A stretch of 13,254 bases of DNA from CAZZEX01 sp964653285 (GTDB lineage: Bacteria > Chloroflexota > Anaerolineae > B4-G1): assembly GCA_964653285.1 (NCBI GenBank), contig CAZZEX010000120.1:1-13254 (forward strand). Reading direction: 5' to 3'. A program made the translations under genes and the position numbers. Positions within the stretch are counted from its first letter, which is position 1; each line of letters opens with the position of its first letter. Positions 7,004 through 13,217 of the stretch are shown here, piece by piece. The notes beneath the pieces are model-generated. The model saw only the letters and a list, made by a program, of their open reading frames with translations, made no database searches and had not been told where the DNA came from.

Positions 7004-7990
7004 TTAGCTATCTGCCCTAGCGGATGGGGAGTCCTTTAGCCTACTATCCCGTTTGAATATCTTTGCTACCACACCCTCTAGCCCCCCAGTCATGTACGAA
7101 GTTGTGGCAAACAAGAGTATTCCATAAATCAGCATGCGTACTGTGGGAGCAACACGGAGCAACTCAGGAATGAACGTAAATACAACGGCACCCAAAATGC
7201 TCCCCCTCACGGTCCCCACTCCTCCGATGAACAGCATAATGAGCAAATTGATAATCACGGGCAGCCCGATGTCAGTCGGGCAAATGATCTGCACATAGTG
7301 CGCGTAACACGCGCCGACAATGCCCGAAATGGCAGCCCCAACCACCAAGGCGAGCATTTTGTACTTCAGTTGATCGATCCCCATAGACCTAGCAAGGGTC
7401 TCGTTCTCACGGACGGCCGCACAAGCTCTCCCTATCCTAGAGTTAGCCAGCCTATTGCAAAAAAGAAACGTTGCCAGCGCTAAAGCAAGCGCTAAATAAT
7501 AATACTCGATCAGAGAGGAAATCTCCCAAGTGGACAGGAGAAGAGTCACCCTAGGCGATGGGATAGGAACTATGCACATGGGACCCCGAGTTAGCGATAC
7601 CCAATTGTGAACCACCTGCTCAATTACCAAAGCAAAGGCTAACGTCCCTATAGCAAAGGCGCGGTCCGGCAATCTGAAACTCGGAAGGCTCATCAGAAAG
7701 GCTAGCCCCCCGCTGATAATCGCCGCAAGCGCCAGTTCGACCACAAAGGAGACCCCCAATCTTGTGGTTAGTAGGGCCGCGACATAGCCCCCCAAGCCAT
7801 AGAAGGCGGCATGGGCCAGGGACAGCGTTCCCACTCCTCCCACACTTAAGTTGTAACCCAGTACAAGGGCACTATGGAGGCCGGTCATGATTAGAATGTG
7901 AATGAAGTAAGGGCTCTTAAAGGCCCAAGGCACGCCAGCCAGAACGGCGACAGACAGCCCTAGATAGAGGTATTTCATCTTGCTCATCAT
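7004..7990 (-). CDS. livM: Branched-chain-type amino acid ABC transporter permease LivM
   Basis: An inner-membrane permease of 328 residues that pairs with LivH. The protein is strongly hydrophobic, with about eight to ten spans. It has family landmarks: the N-terminal ALVLGYNLSVGGVGTLSLAH stretch, the loop with RENETLARSMGID (the cytoplasmic coupling region that contacts the ATPase), and near the C-terminus LFIGGVGTVRGSILGAVVF. Translation begins at one of two adjacent ATGs (7988-7990 or the next codon); a third Met four codons on is also possible. It lies only 9 nt after livH. Confidence 0.93.
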   Translation of the reverse strand: MMSKMKYLYLGLSVAVLAGVPWAFKSPYFIHILIMTGLHSALVLGYNLSVGGVGTLSLAHAAFYGLGGYVAALLTTRLGVSFVVELALAAIISGGLAFLMSLPSFRLPDRAFAIGTLAFALVIEQVVHNWVSLTRGPMCIVPIPSPRVTLLLSTWEISSLIEYYYLALALALATFLFCNRLANSRIGRACAAVRENETLARSMGIDQLKYKMLALVVGAAISGIVGACYAHYVQIICPTDIGLPVIINLLIMLFIGGVGTVRGSILGAVVFTFIPELLRVAPTVRMLIYGILLFATTSYMTGGLEGVVAKIFKRDSRLKDSPSARADS

Positions 7991-7999
7991 ATTCTTTCC

Positions 8000-8860
8000 T
8001 TACTTTCGACCAAATAATCCCTGGGGGCGGACGATCAGCACAAGGATTATAGAGCCAAAAGCTATGGCGTCCTTGTAGGCGGATGATACATAGCCCACAC
8101 CAAGAGCCTCAACGAGCCCAAGTGTCAAAGAGGCAATAATAGCCCCGTTAACTTGGCCAAATCCTCCCGCAACGACTGCAGCAAACGCCCTTACGATTAG
8201 CGATGTACCCATGTCAGGGTATACGTTGTAAAGAGGAACTACGAGGACGGCTCCCAACGCTGCCAGAGCACAGCTAAAGGCAAAGGTGACGCGAGACATC
8301 GCGTGAATGTTGATACCCAACACACAACACGCTTCCTTGTTCTGAGCCGCAGCCCTCACCGCTTTTCCAAGTTTGGTTTTCTGGAAGAACAGGTTCAAAG
8401 CCCAGAAAGCGAGCACTATGACAACGAGCACAATGATTCTCTGATGTGAGATATGGAAGCCGGAAAACTCAAAGAAGCTCCTGACATAGGGAGTCGTTGT
8501 TGCCTTGGGTGTCGAACCCCAGATCAGCCTAGCTATTTCCTTTAGGATGGTGGAAGCAGCCAAGGTAGCAATTAGCTGAAGATGCCAAGGTTTTTCATAG
8601 ACGGGACGCACTACTATTCTCTCAAACACAATGCCAAAGATGCCCATGATCGCAATCACGATGACTGCAGCTATGGGATATGGAATGCCCGTCATTGCAT
8701 TAAACAACAAGAAAGTGTACGATGCGATCATAAAGAAATCCCCTTGGCAAAAGTTCACCACCCGGACAACCCCGAATATAAGTGTCAGCCCAATGGCCAC
8801 CGAGGCATACAGAGCCCCAAGGGTGATTCCATTGACAATGTGTTCTATAAAGATCTCCAT
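8000..8860 (-). CDS. livH: Branched-chain-type amino acid ABC transporter permease LivH
   Basis: An inner-membrane permease of 286 residues. The N-terminal NGITLGALYASVAIGLTLIFG and VVRVVNFCQGDFFM are the standard LivH opening; the position often occupied by AHG is CQG here. The coupling-loop sequence AVRAAAQNKEACCVLGIN and the C-terminal GGFGQVNGAIIASLTLGLVE are also family features. The start ATG at 8860 has a GGAGGG ribosome site at short spacing. The gene follows the binding-protein gene by 116 nt, with a stable hairpin in that spacer, and is followed after 9 nt by livM. Confidence 0.93.
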   Translation of the reverse strand: MEIFIEHIVNGITLGALYASVAIGLTLIFGVVRVVNFCQGDFFMIASYTFLLFNAMTGIPYPIAAVIVIAIMGIFGIVFERIVVRPVYEKPWHLQLIATLAASTILKEIARLIWGSTPKATTTPYVRSFFEFSGFHISHQRIIVLVVIVLAFWALNLFFQKTKLGKAVRAAAQNKEACCVLGINIHAMSRVTFAFSCALAALGAVLVVPLYNVYPDMGTSLIVRAFAAVVAGGFGQVNGAIIASLTLGLVEALGVGYVSSAYKDAIAFGSIILVLIVRPQGLFGRK

Positions 8861-8931
8861 TATCCCTCCACGTTGCAGGGCGCGACCTCGACGGGTTCGT
8901 AAGGCCCTTTCTCGAATACCAATGAATCCCA

Positions 8932-8959
8932 GCGCTGTGCCAGGGCTGAGACACAGCGC
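8932..8959. other. Intercistronic hairpin between binding-protein gene and livH
   Basis: GCGCTGTG (8932-8939) and CACAGCGC (8952-8959) form a perfect 8-bp GC-rich stem around a 12-nt loop, starting 17 nt beyond the binding-protein stop. No T-run follows on the minus strand, so full termination is unlikely. Hairpins here in transporter operons are known to protect the upstream binding-protein message and raise its level over the permease genes; that role is inferred. Confidence 0.55.
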
Positions 8960-8976
8960 GGGGATATATTGTCCAC

Positions 8977-10230
8977 TTACTCGGTGGACAGTCGTTCTAG
9001 CACGCTGATGTTGCCCTTATCATCCAGACCTACGATGACCAACTCGGAATGGGCTTGGTTGTGATCATCGAACCTCACCGGCCCGAGCAGGGTATCGACG
9101 TCAACCTTCGTCAGCGCGTCTCGAATGGAGACGCGATCAGCTTTTCCTGTCTCCTCGATGGCTATCCTAATAGCCTCAGAGATGACGTCACGGAAGGCGG
9201 TGTAGGCCGTGGCCGAGCAGATGCGGGGGAGGAATCCCCACCTGGCCTCAAACCTCTCGTCGAATTCAGGGTTCGCGCCTGTCGCCCACAGCGCGGCCTC
9301 CACAAGGCCCTCCCCTATAGAGAGATCATCCTGAATATCCTCCACGAACTCCGCGGAGACTAAGCTACCACGAGCATAGACCTTTTGGGTCATGCCCATT
9401 TCCCGAAACTGCCTCATGAAGATGGCGCCATCATGGGACTCCATGACTAGCAGTATCGCATCGGCCTCCAACCCTTTCCACTTGGTGAGAAGGGAATGGT
9501 AGTCTGGCTGCCCCTGCTCAAAGTAGTCAATGCTTGGAATATCCACCCCGAGCAGCGCCAGGTTCTCCTCGAATGCAGCTGCGGCGCCCCTTCCCCAGTC
9601 GTTGTTAGCGGCAAGTATGATGAGACTATCATTCTCTTCAGCCATCATCTTACTCAAGCTTTGGGACATCAGGCCGTCATGAGGGTTCATGCGGAACTCC
9701 CAGATGTTGCCTCCCACACCAGCCAATTCCTCTGTGATCTTGGGGTTGGTTGCTGCTGCTGTGAGCATAGGCACCTCGTACTGCTCGATGATGGGCAGGG
9801 CGGCAAGGACGGCTGAACTACAAATGCAGCCTTGGACGAGGTCGACGTTATCCACCTCTACCAGCTTCCTGATAGAGCTGACGGCTTGATCAGGAGCACA
9901 GGCATTGTCGGCAATGACCACTTTCAGGAGATGCCCCAGCACGCCGCCTTCGGCATTGATCTCCTCTACGGCCATCGTGGCGCCCATGTTCGCATCCTCG
10001 CCCAGAAAGGCCACCGGCCCGGAGAACGGTGCAGACAGACCTATCACTACCGGCTCCTTAGCCTCTGGCTCGGCCGTTATCTCCACCTCCACTTCCTCGA
10101 CGACCTTGACCTCCCTGGTGATCTCAACTACCTTGGTCTCCACGACTGTCTCCGGCGTTGGTGTCGCACAAGCTGATAGAACGACCATCACCAAGGCAAC
10201 CAAGATTGTCCACTTCTTACCTCTCAGCAT
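8977..10230 (-). CDS. Branched-chain-type ABC transporter substrate-binding lipoprotein
   Basis: The extracellular ligand-binding component of the importer, 417 residues. The frame is open to 10245, but AGGAGG sits just before the second ATG (10228-10230) at ideal spacing, so I start there (MLRGKKWTIL). Residues 1-20 are a lipoprotein signal with lipobox LSAC and Cys21 as the lipidated residue. A Thr/Pro then Val/Glu/Lys-rich tether follows (about 22-58), and after it the periplasmic-binding-protein type 1 domain, opening with PVVIGLSAPFSGPVAFLGED and containing GGVLGHLLKVVIADNACAPDQA, as in Leu/Ile/Val-type receptors. The charged tether is characteristic of Chloroflexota lipoproteins in my experience. 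This is the first gene of the transporter operon; the ligand cannot be deduced. Confidence 0.93.
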   Translation of the reverse strand: MLRGKKWTILVALVMVVLSACATPTPETVVETKVVEITREVKVVEEVEVEITAEPEAKEPVVIGLSAPFSGPVAFLGEDANMGATMAVEEINAEGGVLGHLLKVVIADNACAPDQAVSSIRKLVEVDNVDLVQGCICSSAVLAALPIIEQYEVPMLTAAATNPKITEELAGVGGNIWEFRMNPHDGLMSQSLSKMMAEENDSLIILAANNDWGRGAAAAFEENLALLGVDIPSIDYFEQGQPDYHSLLTKWKGLEADAILLVMESHDGAIFMRQFREMGMTQKVYARGSLVSAEFVEDIQDDLSIGEGLVEAALWATGANPEFDERFEARWGFLPRICSATAYTAFRDVISEAIRIAIEETGKADRVSIRDALTKVDVDTLLGPVRFDDHNQAHSELVIVGLDDKGNISVLERLSTE

Positions 10231-10282
10231 CGCTTTCCTCCTCATTTTGATGATTAGTTGCTAGAGATATGCTCCTTTACAG

Positions 10283-10311
10283 ATTTGACTGTCTAACTCT
10301 CTGGTCTTCAA
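10283..10311 (-). promoter_or_regulatory. Weak candidate promoter for the transporter operon
   Basis: On the minus strand TTGAAG (10306-10311) and TCAAAT (10283-10288) are separated by 17 bp, a 4/6 match to each sigma70 hexamer, about 50 nt before the binding-protein start. The -10 region lies in an imperfect palindrome (TTACAG, ATTTGA, CTGTCTAA on the plus strand). The match is modest and may be chance. The rest of 10312-10522 holds no gene I can support. Confidence 0.22.
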
Positions 10312-10522
10312 GTAATACTGGTAGCTTGCTCCCAACACCTCCTTTCTGTTCCCAGGTCCTCTTGGAAAGTCCGAGAGACTGCTGCAAGTCGACCCTCGGG
10401 CCAATAGACACTACATAAACCATAGACTAGAGCGCTTTCCTGAACTTCATCGCCCGGGTTCCGACATGAGAAGAACGCCAGGATTATCCACCACCCGCGA
10501 CTCGCGATTTCTGCCGTCATGT

Positions 10523-10530
10523 GTTAAAAT
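10523..10530. repeat. Left target-site duplication of the 401-bp element
   Basis: GTTAAAAT is identical to 10932-10939 in direct orientation, immediately outside the inverted repeats of the element. An 8-bp duplication is a sign of transposase-mediated insertion. Confidence 0.75.
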
Positions 10531-10931
10531 GCAGTAGCGCAAAAGTAACCTTGTGACAGAAAAAGGGGTATAAACTCCAACCAAGAGGTGCCTATGAGAA
10601 CCCCAAAGGAATTATACCCGCGCGATACCCAGCGCCGCTTGCTCCGTACCACCGGCCAGAAGGGGCAAACCCATCGCGCTTTGCAGCGCACCGGCGCATG
10701 GGAACTGCTGCCCAGATCGCCCACCGAGGCCGAGTGCCTGGCCACATTGCGCCAAGTCTCACCAACTCAACTGGCAAAGAAACAACAACGGTTGCGTCAA
10801 CATCGGGAACGGTTCCGCCTGTATACTCGATCTATCCAACGAACCAATGCTCAATTGCTCAATTCGACAAACTCCGCCAGCAATGGCTGGCTCTCGCAGC
10901 TACGTCAACAGGGTGACTTTTGCGCTATTGC
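10531..10931 (+). mobile_element. Non-autonomous, internally deleted IS element (401 bp)
   Basis: The left end begins GCAGTAGCGCAAAAGTAACC (10531-10550). The reverse complement of the right end begins GCAATAGCGCAAAAGTCACC (10931 back to 10912). The first 24 positions of the arms match at 21, and the exact 8-bp repeat GTTAAAAT flanks both ends. The element is too short for a transposase. A plus-strand frame from ATG 10594 (MRTPKELYPRDTQRR) passes through it and out over the right end, so it is not an intact gene. The stretch RSPTEAECLATLRQVSPTQL is loosely like the C-terminal tail of integrase-core transposases, so the element may be the remains of a deleted IS. The family is not assigned. Confidence 0.72.
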
Positions 10932-10939
10932 GTTAAAAT
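10932..10939. repeat. Right target-site duplication of the 401-bp element
   Basis: GTTAAAAT is the exact direct copy of 10523-10530. It starts at the base after the right inverted repeat. Between here and the ridA stop (10940-11189) I see only the small hairpin at 11070-11096 and no gene. Confidence 0.75.
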
Positions 10940-11069
10940 CAAACAACAGGCGAAAACGGCTTACCTGCCATTGTGCGCAGTCGTTCCACAGGCCTGTGAC
11001 AGGGGCCTCGGGGGTTGCCAGACCACTGATGGTTCCTGTCCTCTTGTTATTCAGCAGTCCCGGTAAACT

Positions 11070-11096
11070 GTAAGTGATCGCTTACGCTTTGTTTTT
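11070..11096 (+). terminator. Weak terminator-like hairpin, plus strand
   Basis: GTAAG (11070-11074) and CTTAC (11081-11085) form a short stem, followed on the plus strand by a T-rich run ending in TTTTT (11092-11096). It would stop transcription coming from the mobile relic toward ridA. The stem is only 5 bp, so the call is uncertain. Confidence 0.25.
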
Positions 11097-11189
11097 CATC
11101 CCCCTCCTGTCCTCCCGTTTCCGAGAGAACTCTCCCCGCTCTGGCTCAGAGAATGCTATGGTGTAGCAAACTCCAAACTTCCGGGGGGC

Positions 11190-11570
11190 TCAGCGCACGG
11201 CAATTGCATCTATCTCGACCTTAGCACCTTTTGGTAAGGCAGCTACTTGTACCGTTGTTCTAGCGGGAGGATCATCCTCGAAGAAAGAAGCATAGATCGC
11301 ATTAGCCAAGCCGAAGTCGGAAAGATCTTTCAGTAAAACTGTCGTCTTCACCACCGCATCAAGACCAAGACCACACGCCATCAGAATTGACCTGATGTTT
11401 TTTAACACCCGCCTGGTTTGAGCTTCCACATCTCCGTCGATCATCATTCCCGTCTCTGGATCGATGGGTATCTGACCCGCCACATAGATGAAACCGCCCG
11501 CCTCGATGGCCTGTGAGTATGGTCCTACCGGCTGCGGTGCGGAGTCAGAACGTACTACTTGTTTGGGCAT
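11190..11570 (-). CDS. ridA: RidA family enamine/imine deaminase
   Basis: A 126-residue cytoplasmic protein of the YjgF/YER057c/UK114 family, which hydrolyses enamine/imine intermediates released by PLP enzymes to 2-oxoacids and ammonia. The frame is open to 11618, but AAGGAGG just before ATG 11568-11570 fixes the start at MPKQVVRSDSAPQPVGPYSQ, giving the usual family length. The archetype's residues are present: GPYSQA (16-21), VAGQIPIDPETG (30-41), catalytic Arg104 in PPARTTVQV and Glu119 in KVEIDAIAV. The Arg is the hallmark of true RidA subfamily members that act on 2-aminoacrylate-type compounds. Its presence beside a PLP enzyme cluster suggests the PLP enzyme makes such an intermediate. 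It is separated from the transporter operon by the 401-bp relic. Confidence 0.93.
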   Translation of the reverse strand: MPKQVVRSDSAPQPVGPYSQAIEAGGFIYVAGQIPIDPETGMMIDGDVEAQTRRVLKNIRSILMACGLGLDAVVKTTVLLKDLSDFGLANAIYASFFEDDPPARTTVQVAALPKGAKVEIDAIAVR

Positions 11571-11699
11571 CCCTTGCCTCCTTGAGATTATCAATGCTTT
11601 AAGGTGGTCAAAAATCACCGATCAAGACTTCGTTTCAACTTATGTCCCTATAGTATCACCTGGCAACATTTGCGTTGTCCGCGAGAGTCATGATCGACT

Positions 11700-11731
11700 A
11701 CTTGCAAACTTGCAGACTTGCGGCTTTGCCG
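11700..11731. repeat. Short 8-bp tandem repeat
   Basis: ACTTGCAA, ACTTGCAG and ACTTGCGG follow each other directly (11700-11723), with a weaker fourth copy CTTTGCCG. It lies about 130 nt upstream of the ridA start. It may be an operator-like array or simple slippage. The rest of 11571-11840 shows no gene or clear promoter. Confidence 0.4.
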
Positions 11732-11840
11732 CGCTATGTGACTATTTCGAAATCGAGGAAATCACTGGCGATGAGGCATGGCCTCAAAATCTTGTCCTCT
11801 CACAGGCCCCTAAACTGGGCAAAAGGCACCCCCTGAATTT

Positions 11841-11848
11841 GTTTTAGG
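11841..11848. repeat. Left target-site duplication of the 152-bp MITE
   Basis: GTTTTAGG is identical to 12001-12008 in direct orientation and abuts the left terminal inverted repeat. Confidence 0.85.
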
Positions 11849-12000
11849 GTAACTACCCAGACCCCCTGCCGAACCCGAGATCGGACGCAGATTCACGCAG
11901 GTTTTCGCAGATAAAATTAAAGATCAGCGTGGATCAGCGTTAATCTGCGTCCTAAAGGATACGTTCCAACCGTTCTGCCTGGGGACGGCTGGGTAGTTAC
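11849..12000. mobile_element. 152-bp MITE with palindromic core
   Basis: Perfect 12-bp terminal inverted repeats, GTAACTACCCAG (11849-11860) and CTGGGTAGTTAC (11989-12000), are bounded by exact 8-bp direct repeats GTTTTAGG. Inside lies a second perfect palindrome, GGACGCAGATT (11883-11893) with AATCTGCGTCC (11942-11952). Its 48-bp loop carries iterated CGCAG and ATCAGCGT words. There is no coding capacity. Ends starting with GTAA and an 8-bp duplication resemble what I know of the IS66 family, but this is only a suggestion. The core resembles intergenic palindromes I have seen in several environmental phyla. Confidence 0.85.
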
Positions 12001-12008
12001 GTTTTAGG
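12001..12008. repeat. Right target-site duplication of the 152-bp MITE
   Basis: GTTTTAGG is the exact direct copy of 11841-11848 and begins at the base after the right terminal inverted repeat. Confidence 0.85.
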
Positions 12009-12036
12009 AACATCAATGAGTCGCCAGGAAGAATAA

Positions 12037-12192
12037 TGCACCAGGCACTCAACATTATGTGCGAACCGACAGCACATCGTTTACTTTCGTGTGCGCTTGA
12101 GCGACATTCGCAAGACTCTAAAGGTCTATCATAAGGGTCGCTTGGTGAAAGAATTCGCCTACAAGCTGACAGAAAAGCAACAGGAAAAGTAA
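12037..12192 (+). pseudogene. Probable C-terminal remnant of a transposase
   Basis: A plus-strand frame without a usable start reads to a TAA at 12190-12192. Its last part, HIVYFRVRLSDIRKTLKVYH then KGRLVKEFAYKLTEKQQEK, looks like the small beta-barrel tail of integrase-core (rve) transposases, which often shows an alternating strand pattern with a VYHxGxL motif. The stop codon falls inside the right inverted-repeat arm of a relic (12066-12207), which is the usual position for the end of a transposase gene. The rest of the gene is missing. This is pattern recognition only. Confidence 0.38.
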
Positions 12193-12207
12193 ACAATGTG
12201 CTGGCGG
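12066..12207 (+). mobile_element. Inverted-repeat relic of a third mobile element
   Basis: CCGACAGCACATCGTTTACT (12066-12085) continues into TTC, and its imperfect inverted copy lies at 12184-12207 (reverse complement CCGCCAGCACATTGTTTACT, then TTTC). The arms differ at only a few bases. The span of about 142 bp holds the transposase-like tail. No direct repeat abuts the arms. A 7-bp TGCGAAC occurs at 12060-12066 and at 12228-12234, beyond a small TGGCGG/CCGCCA hairpin (12202-12219), and might be an old target duplication. The ends are therefore uncertain. Confidence 0.45.
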
Positions 12208-12241
12208 CTACCACCGCCACAAAAGTATGCGAACGTATTCT

Positions 12242-12886
12242 TCATTGCTGCTCAAGATAGTTGTAAATGGTGGGTCGTGAAACACCTAGTTCGCCTGCCA
12301 CACAAGAAGCTGCACCCCTAATCAGGAAAATGCCCTGTTTGTCCAAATCCCCTACAACTCTAATCTTATCATTTTTATCCATCATGGATACCGGTTTGCC
12401 GATCCTTTCAACTGATTGATGTATTGCCGTCTGGAGAAGCTCTTGCACATCATTTGGGAATGATTCCCCGGTCTCCTCCTCCGACGCCAGCGGCTCCCTT
12501 GTCTCGCAAACAGCGGAAATCAATCCCTTGGCGAGAAGCCAAGAAGTTATCTCCTGATTGATGCACAAACAACCTACCGTCTTCCCTCGCTCATCGTGAA
12601 TGAAGAGGGTCGAGGATTTCAGAATTCTCCCATCGCTAGTCTTGGTTTCATAATTGAGAAGGTTTTGGTCTGTGCGACCGGATTTTAGCAGGCGCAGAAC
12701 CAAATCGGTTAGCGGCCCACCTACTTGCCGTCCGGTCAAATCCCCTGCGATAGCCATAATCGAGCTCTCTGGTTGGCTTAAGTCATGGACGACTACTTCA
12801 GAACCAGGACCGATAGCCTGGACTAGATCGGCAGCAATATCACAGCAGAACCTAAGCACTGGATAAAGATCGCATGCCCCTCGCAT
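12242..12886 (-). CDS. YheO/DauR-type transcriptional regulator (PAS-like sensor plus HTH)
   Basis: A 214-residue regulator. Residues about 5-115 match the YheO-like PAS domain (VVVHDLSQPESSIMAIAGDL, then LFIHDERGKTVGCLCINQEI). Residues about 148-214 are the DauR-type C-terminal domain ending in a helix-turn-helix (GAASCVAGELGVSRPTIYNY). The frame is open to a GTG at 12931, but that would start upstream of the -10 box. The ATG at 12884-12886 follows GGAAGGGG at good spacing and is preferred. The archetype DauR controls D-arginine catabolism, and relatives often sit beside amino-acid and RidA genes. Here it heads a same-strand series leading to ridA and the transporter operon. Palindromes in its own promoter suggest autoregulation. 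Confidence 0.88.
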   Translation of the reverse strand: MRGACDLYPVLRFCCDIAADLVQAIGPGSEVVVHDLSQPESSIMAIAGDLTGRQVGGPLTDLVLRLLKSGRTDQNLLNYETKTSDGRILKSSTLFIHDERGKTVGCLCINQEITSWLLAKGLISAVCETREPLASEEETGESFPNDVQELLQTAIHQSVERIGKPVSMMDKNDKIRVVGDLDKQGIFLIRGAASCVAGELGVSRPTIYNYLEQQ

Positions 12887-12921
12887 AGCTAATCCCCTTC
12901 CTAACACCTTCAATTTATATA

Positions 12922-12950
12922 ATGATACCACAATTTTGACATTCTGTCAA
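12922..12950 (-). promoter_or_regulatory. Sigma70-type promoter of the regulator gene
   Basis: On the minus strand a perfect TTGACA (12945-12950) and TATCAT (12922-12927, 5/6) are spaced by exactly 17 bp. Transcription would start near 12915, leaving a leader of about 30 nt before the ATG at 12886. The whole promoter lies inside the 85-bp repeat, so each copy carries it. Confidence 0.7.
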
Positions 12951-12960
12951 GTGCTTGACA
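12936..12960. promoter_or_regulatory. Two interlocked palindromes, probable operator
   Basis: Three half-sites alternate in orientation: TTGACA (12936-12941), TGTCAAG (12945-12951) and CTTGACA (12954-12960). The first and second form a palindrome with a 3-nt spacer, and the second and third form one with a 2-nt spacer. The centre half-site is itself the -35 box of the regulator promoter, so bound protein would block it. Autorepression by the adjacent YheO-type regulator is an inference. Confidence 0.6.
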
Positions 12961-12998
12961 CTTTGTTGCGACTGTTTCAAGATTGGGGAAATTCATGG

Positions 12999-13053
12999 TT
13001 TATATAATGATACCACAATTTTGACATTCTGTCAAGTGCTTGACACTTTGTTG
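12999..13053. repeat. Second 85-bp repeat unit, first 55 bp before the gap
   Basis: Identical to 12914-12968, including promoter hexamers and palindromes, and cut by the run of Ns. The match is 55 bp long, a common assembler k-mer size, so part of it could be a shared graph vertex and not a second physical copy. Confidence 0.8.
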
Positions 13054-13153
13054 NNNNNNNNNNNNNNNNNNNNNNNNNNNNNNNNNNNNNNNNNNNNNNN
13101 NNNNNNNNNNNNNNNNNNNNNNNNNNNNNNNNNNNNNNNNNNNNNNNNNNNNN
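13054..13153. other. Assembly gap of 100 Ns
   Basis: Exactly 100 undetermined bases, a conventional placeholder for unknown length. The left flank stops at base 55 of the repeat unit and the right flank resumes at base 56, so the true content is probably zero or a whole number of further 85-bp units. Confidence 0.9.
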
Positions 13154-13183
13154 CGACTGTTTCAAGATTGGGGAAATTCATGG
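13154..13183. repeat. Last 30 bp of an 85-bp repeat unit after the gap
   Basis: Identical to 12969-12998 (CGACTGTTTCAAGATTGGGG, then AAATTCATGG). It is followed by unique sequence leading to a divergent gene start. Confidence 0.8.
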
Positions 13184-13217
13184 TAAGATAGGCACATCTC
13201 GGACGGGAGGATGAAAG

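Larger units (their letters stand above)
12914..12998. repeat. Complete 85-bp tandem repeat unit
   Basis: The unit runs from TTTATATAATGATACC to GGGGAAATTCATGG. The first 55 bp recur exactly at 12999-13053 and the remaining 30 bp recur exactly at 13154-13183, with 100 Ns between. The period is therefore 85 bp, and at least two copies exist unless the duplication is an assembly artefact. Each unit contains a minus-strand promoter and two interlocked palindromes. Confidence 0.85.

Noticed and set aside
8932..8959. Intrinsic terminator ending the transcript after the binding-protein gene
   Set aside because: The stem is strong, but no T-run follows in the direction of transcription, so a stabilising hairpin is more likely.
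10308..10520. 70-codon minus-strand ORF upstream of the binding-protein gene
   Set aside because: No ribosome site or recognisable domain. It lies in the probable leader/promoter region and ends near the mobile relic.
10588..11073. 161-codon plus-strand ORF as an intact gene
   Set aside because: It runs through the right inverted repeat and target duplication of the 401-bp element into unrelated DNA, has no coherent domain, and fits better as a remnant or chance frame.
11924..12220. 98-codon minus-strand ORF
   Set aside because: It spans the right part of the MITE and the third relic and has no coding features. It is a shadow frame.
12887..12931. Upstream GTG start of the regulator gene
   Set aside because: It would lie upstream of the -10 box of the best promoter. 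The ATG at 12886 has a proper ribosome site.
12914..13183. CRISPR array
   Set aside because: The repeated unit is 85 bp with no unique spacers between copies, and it contains a promoter and palindromes. It is a plain tandem repeat.
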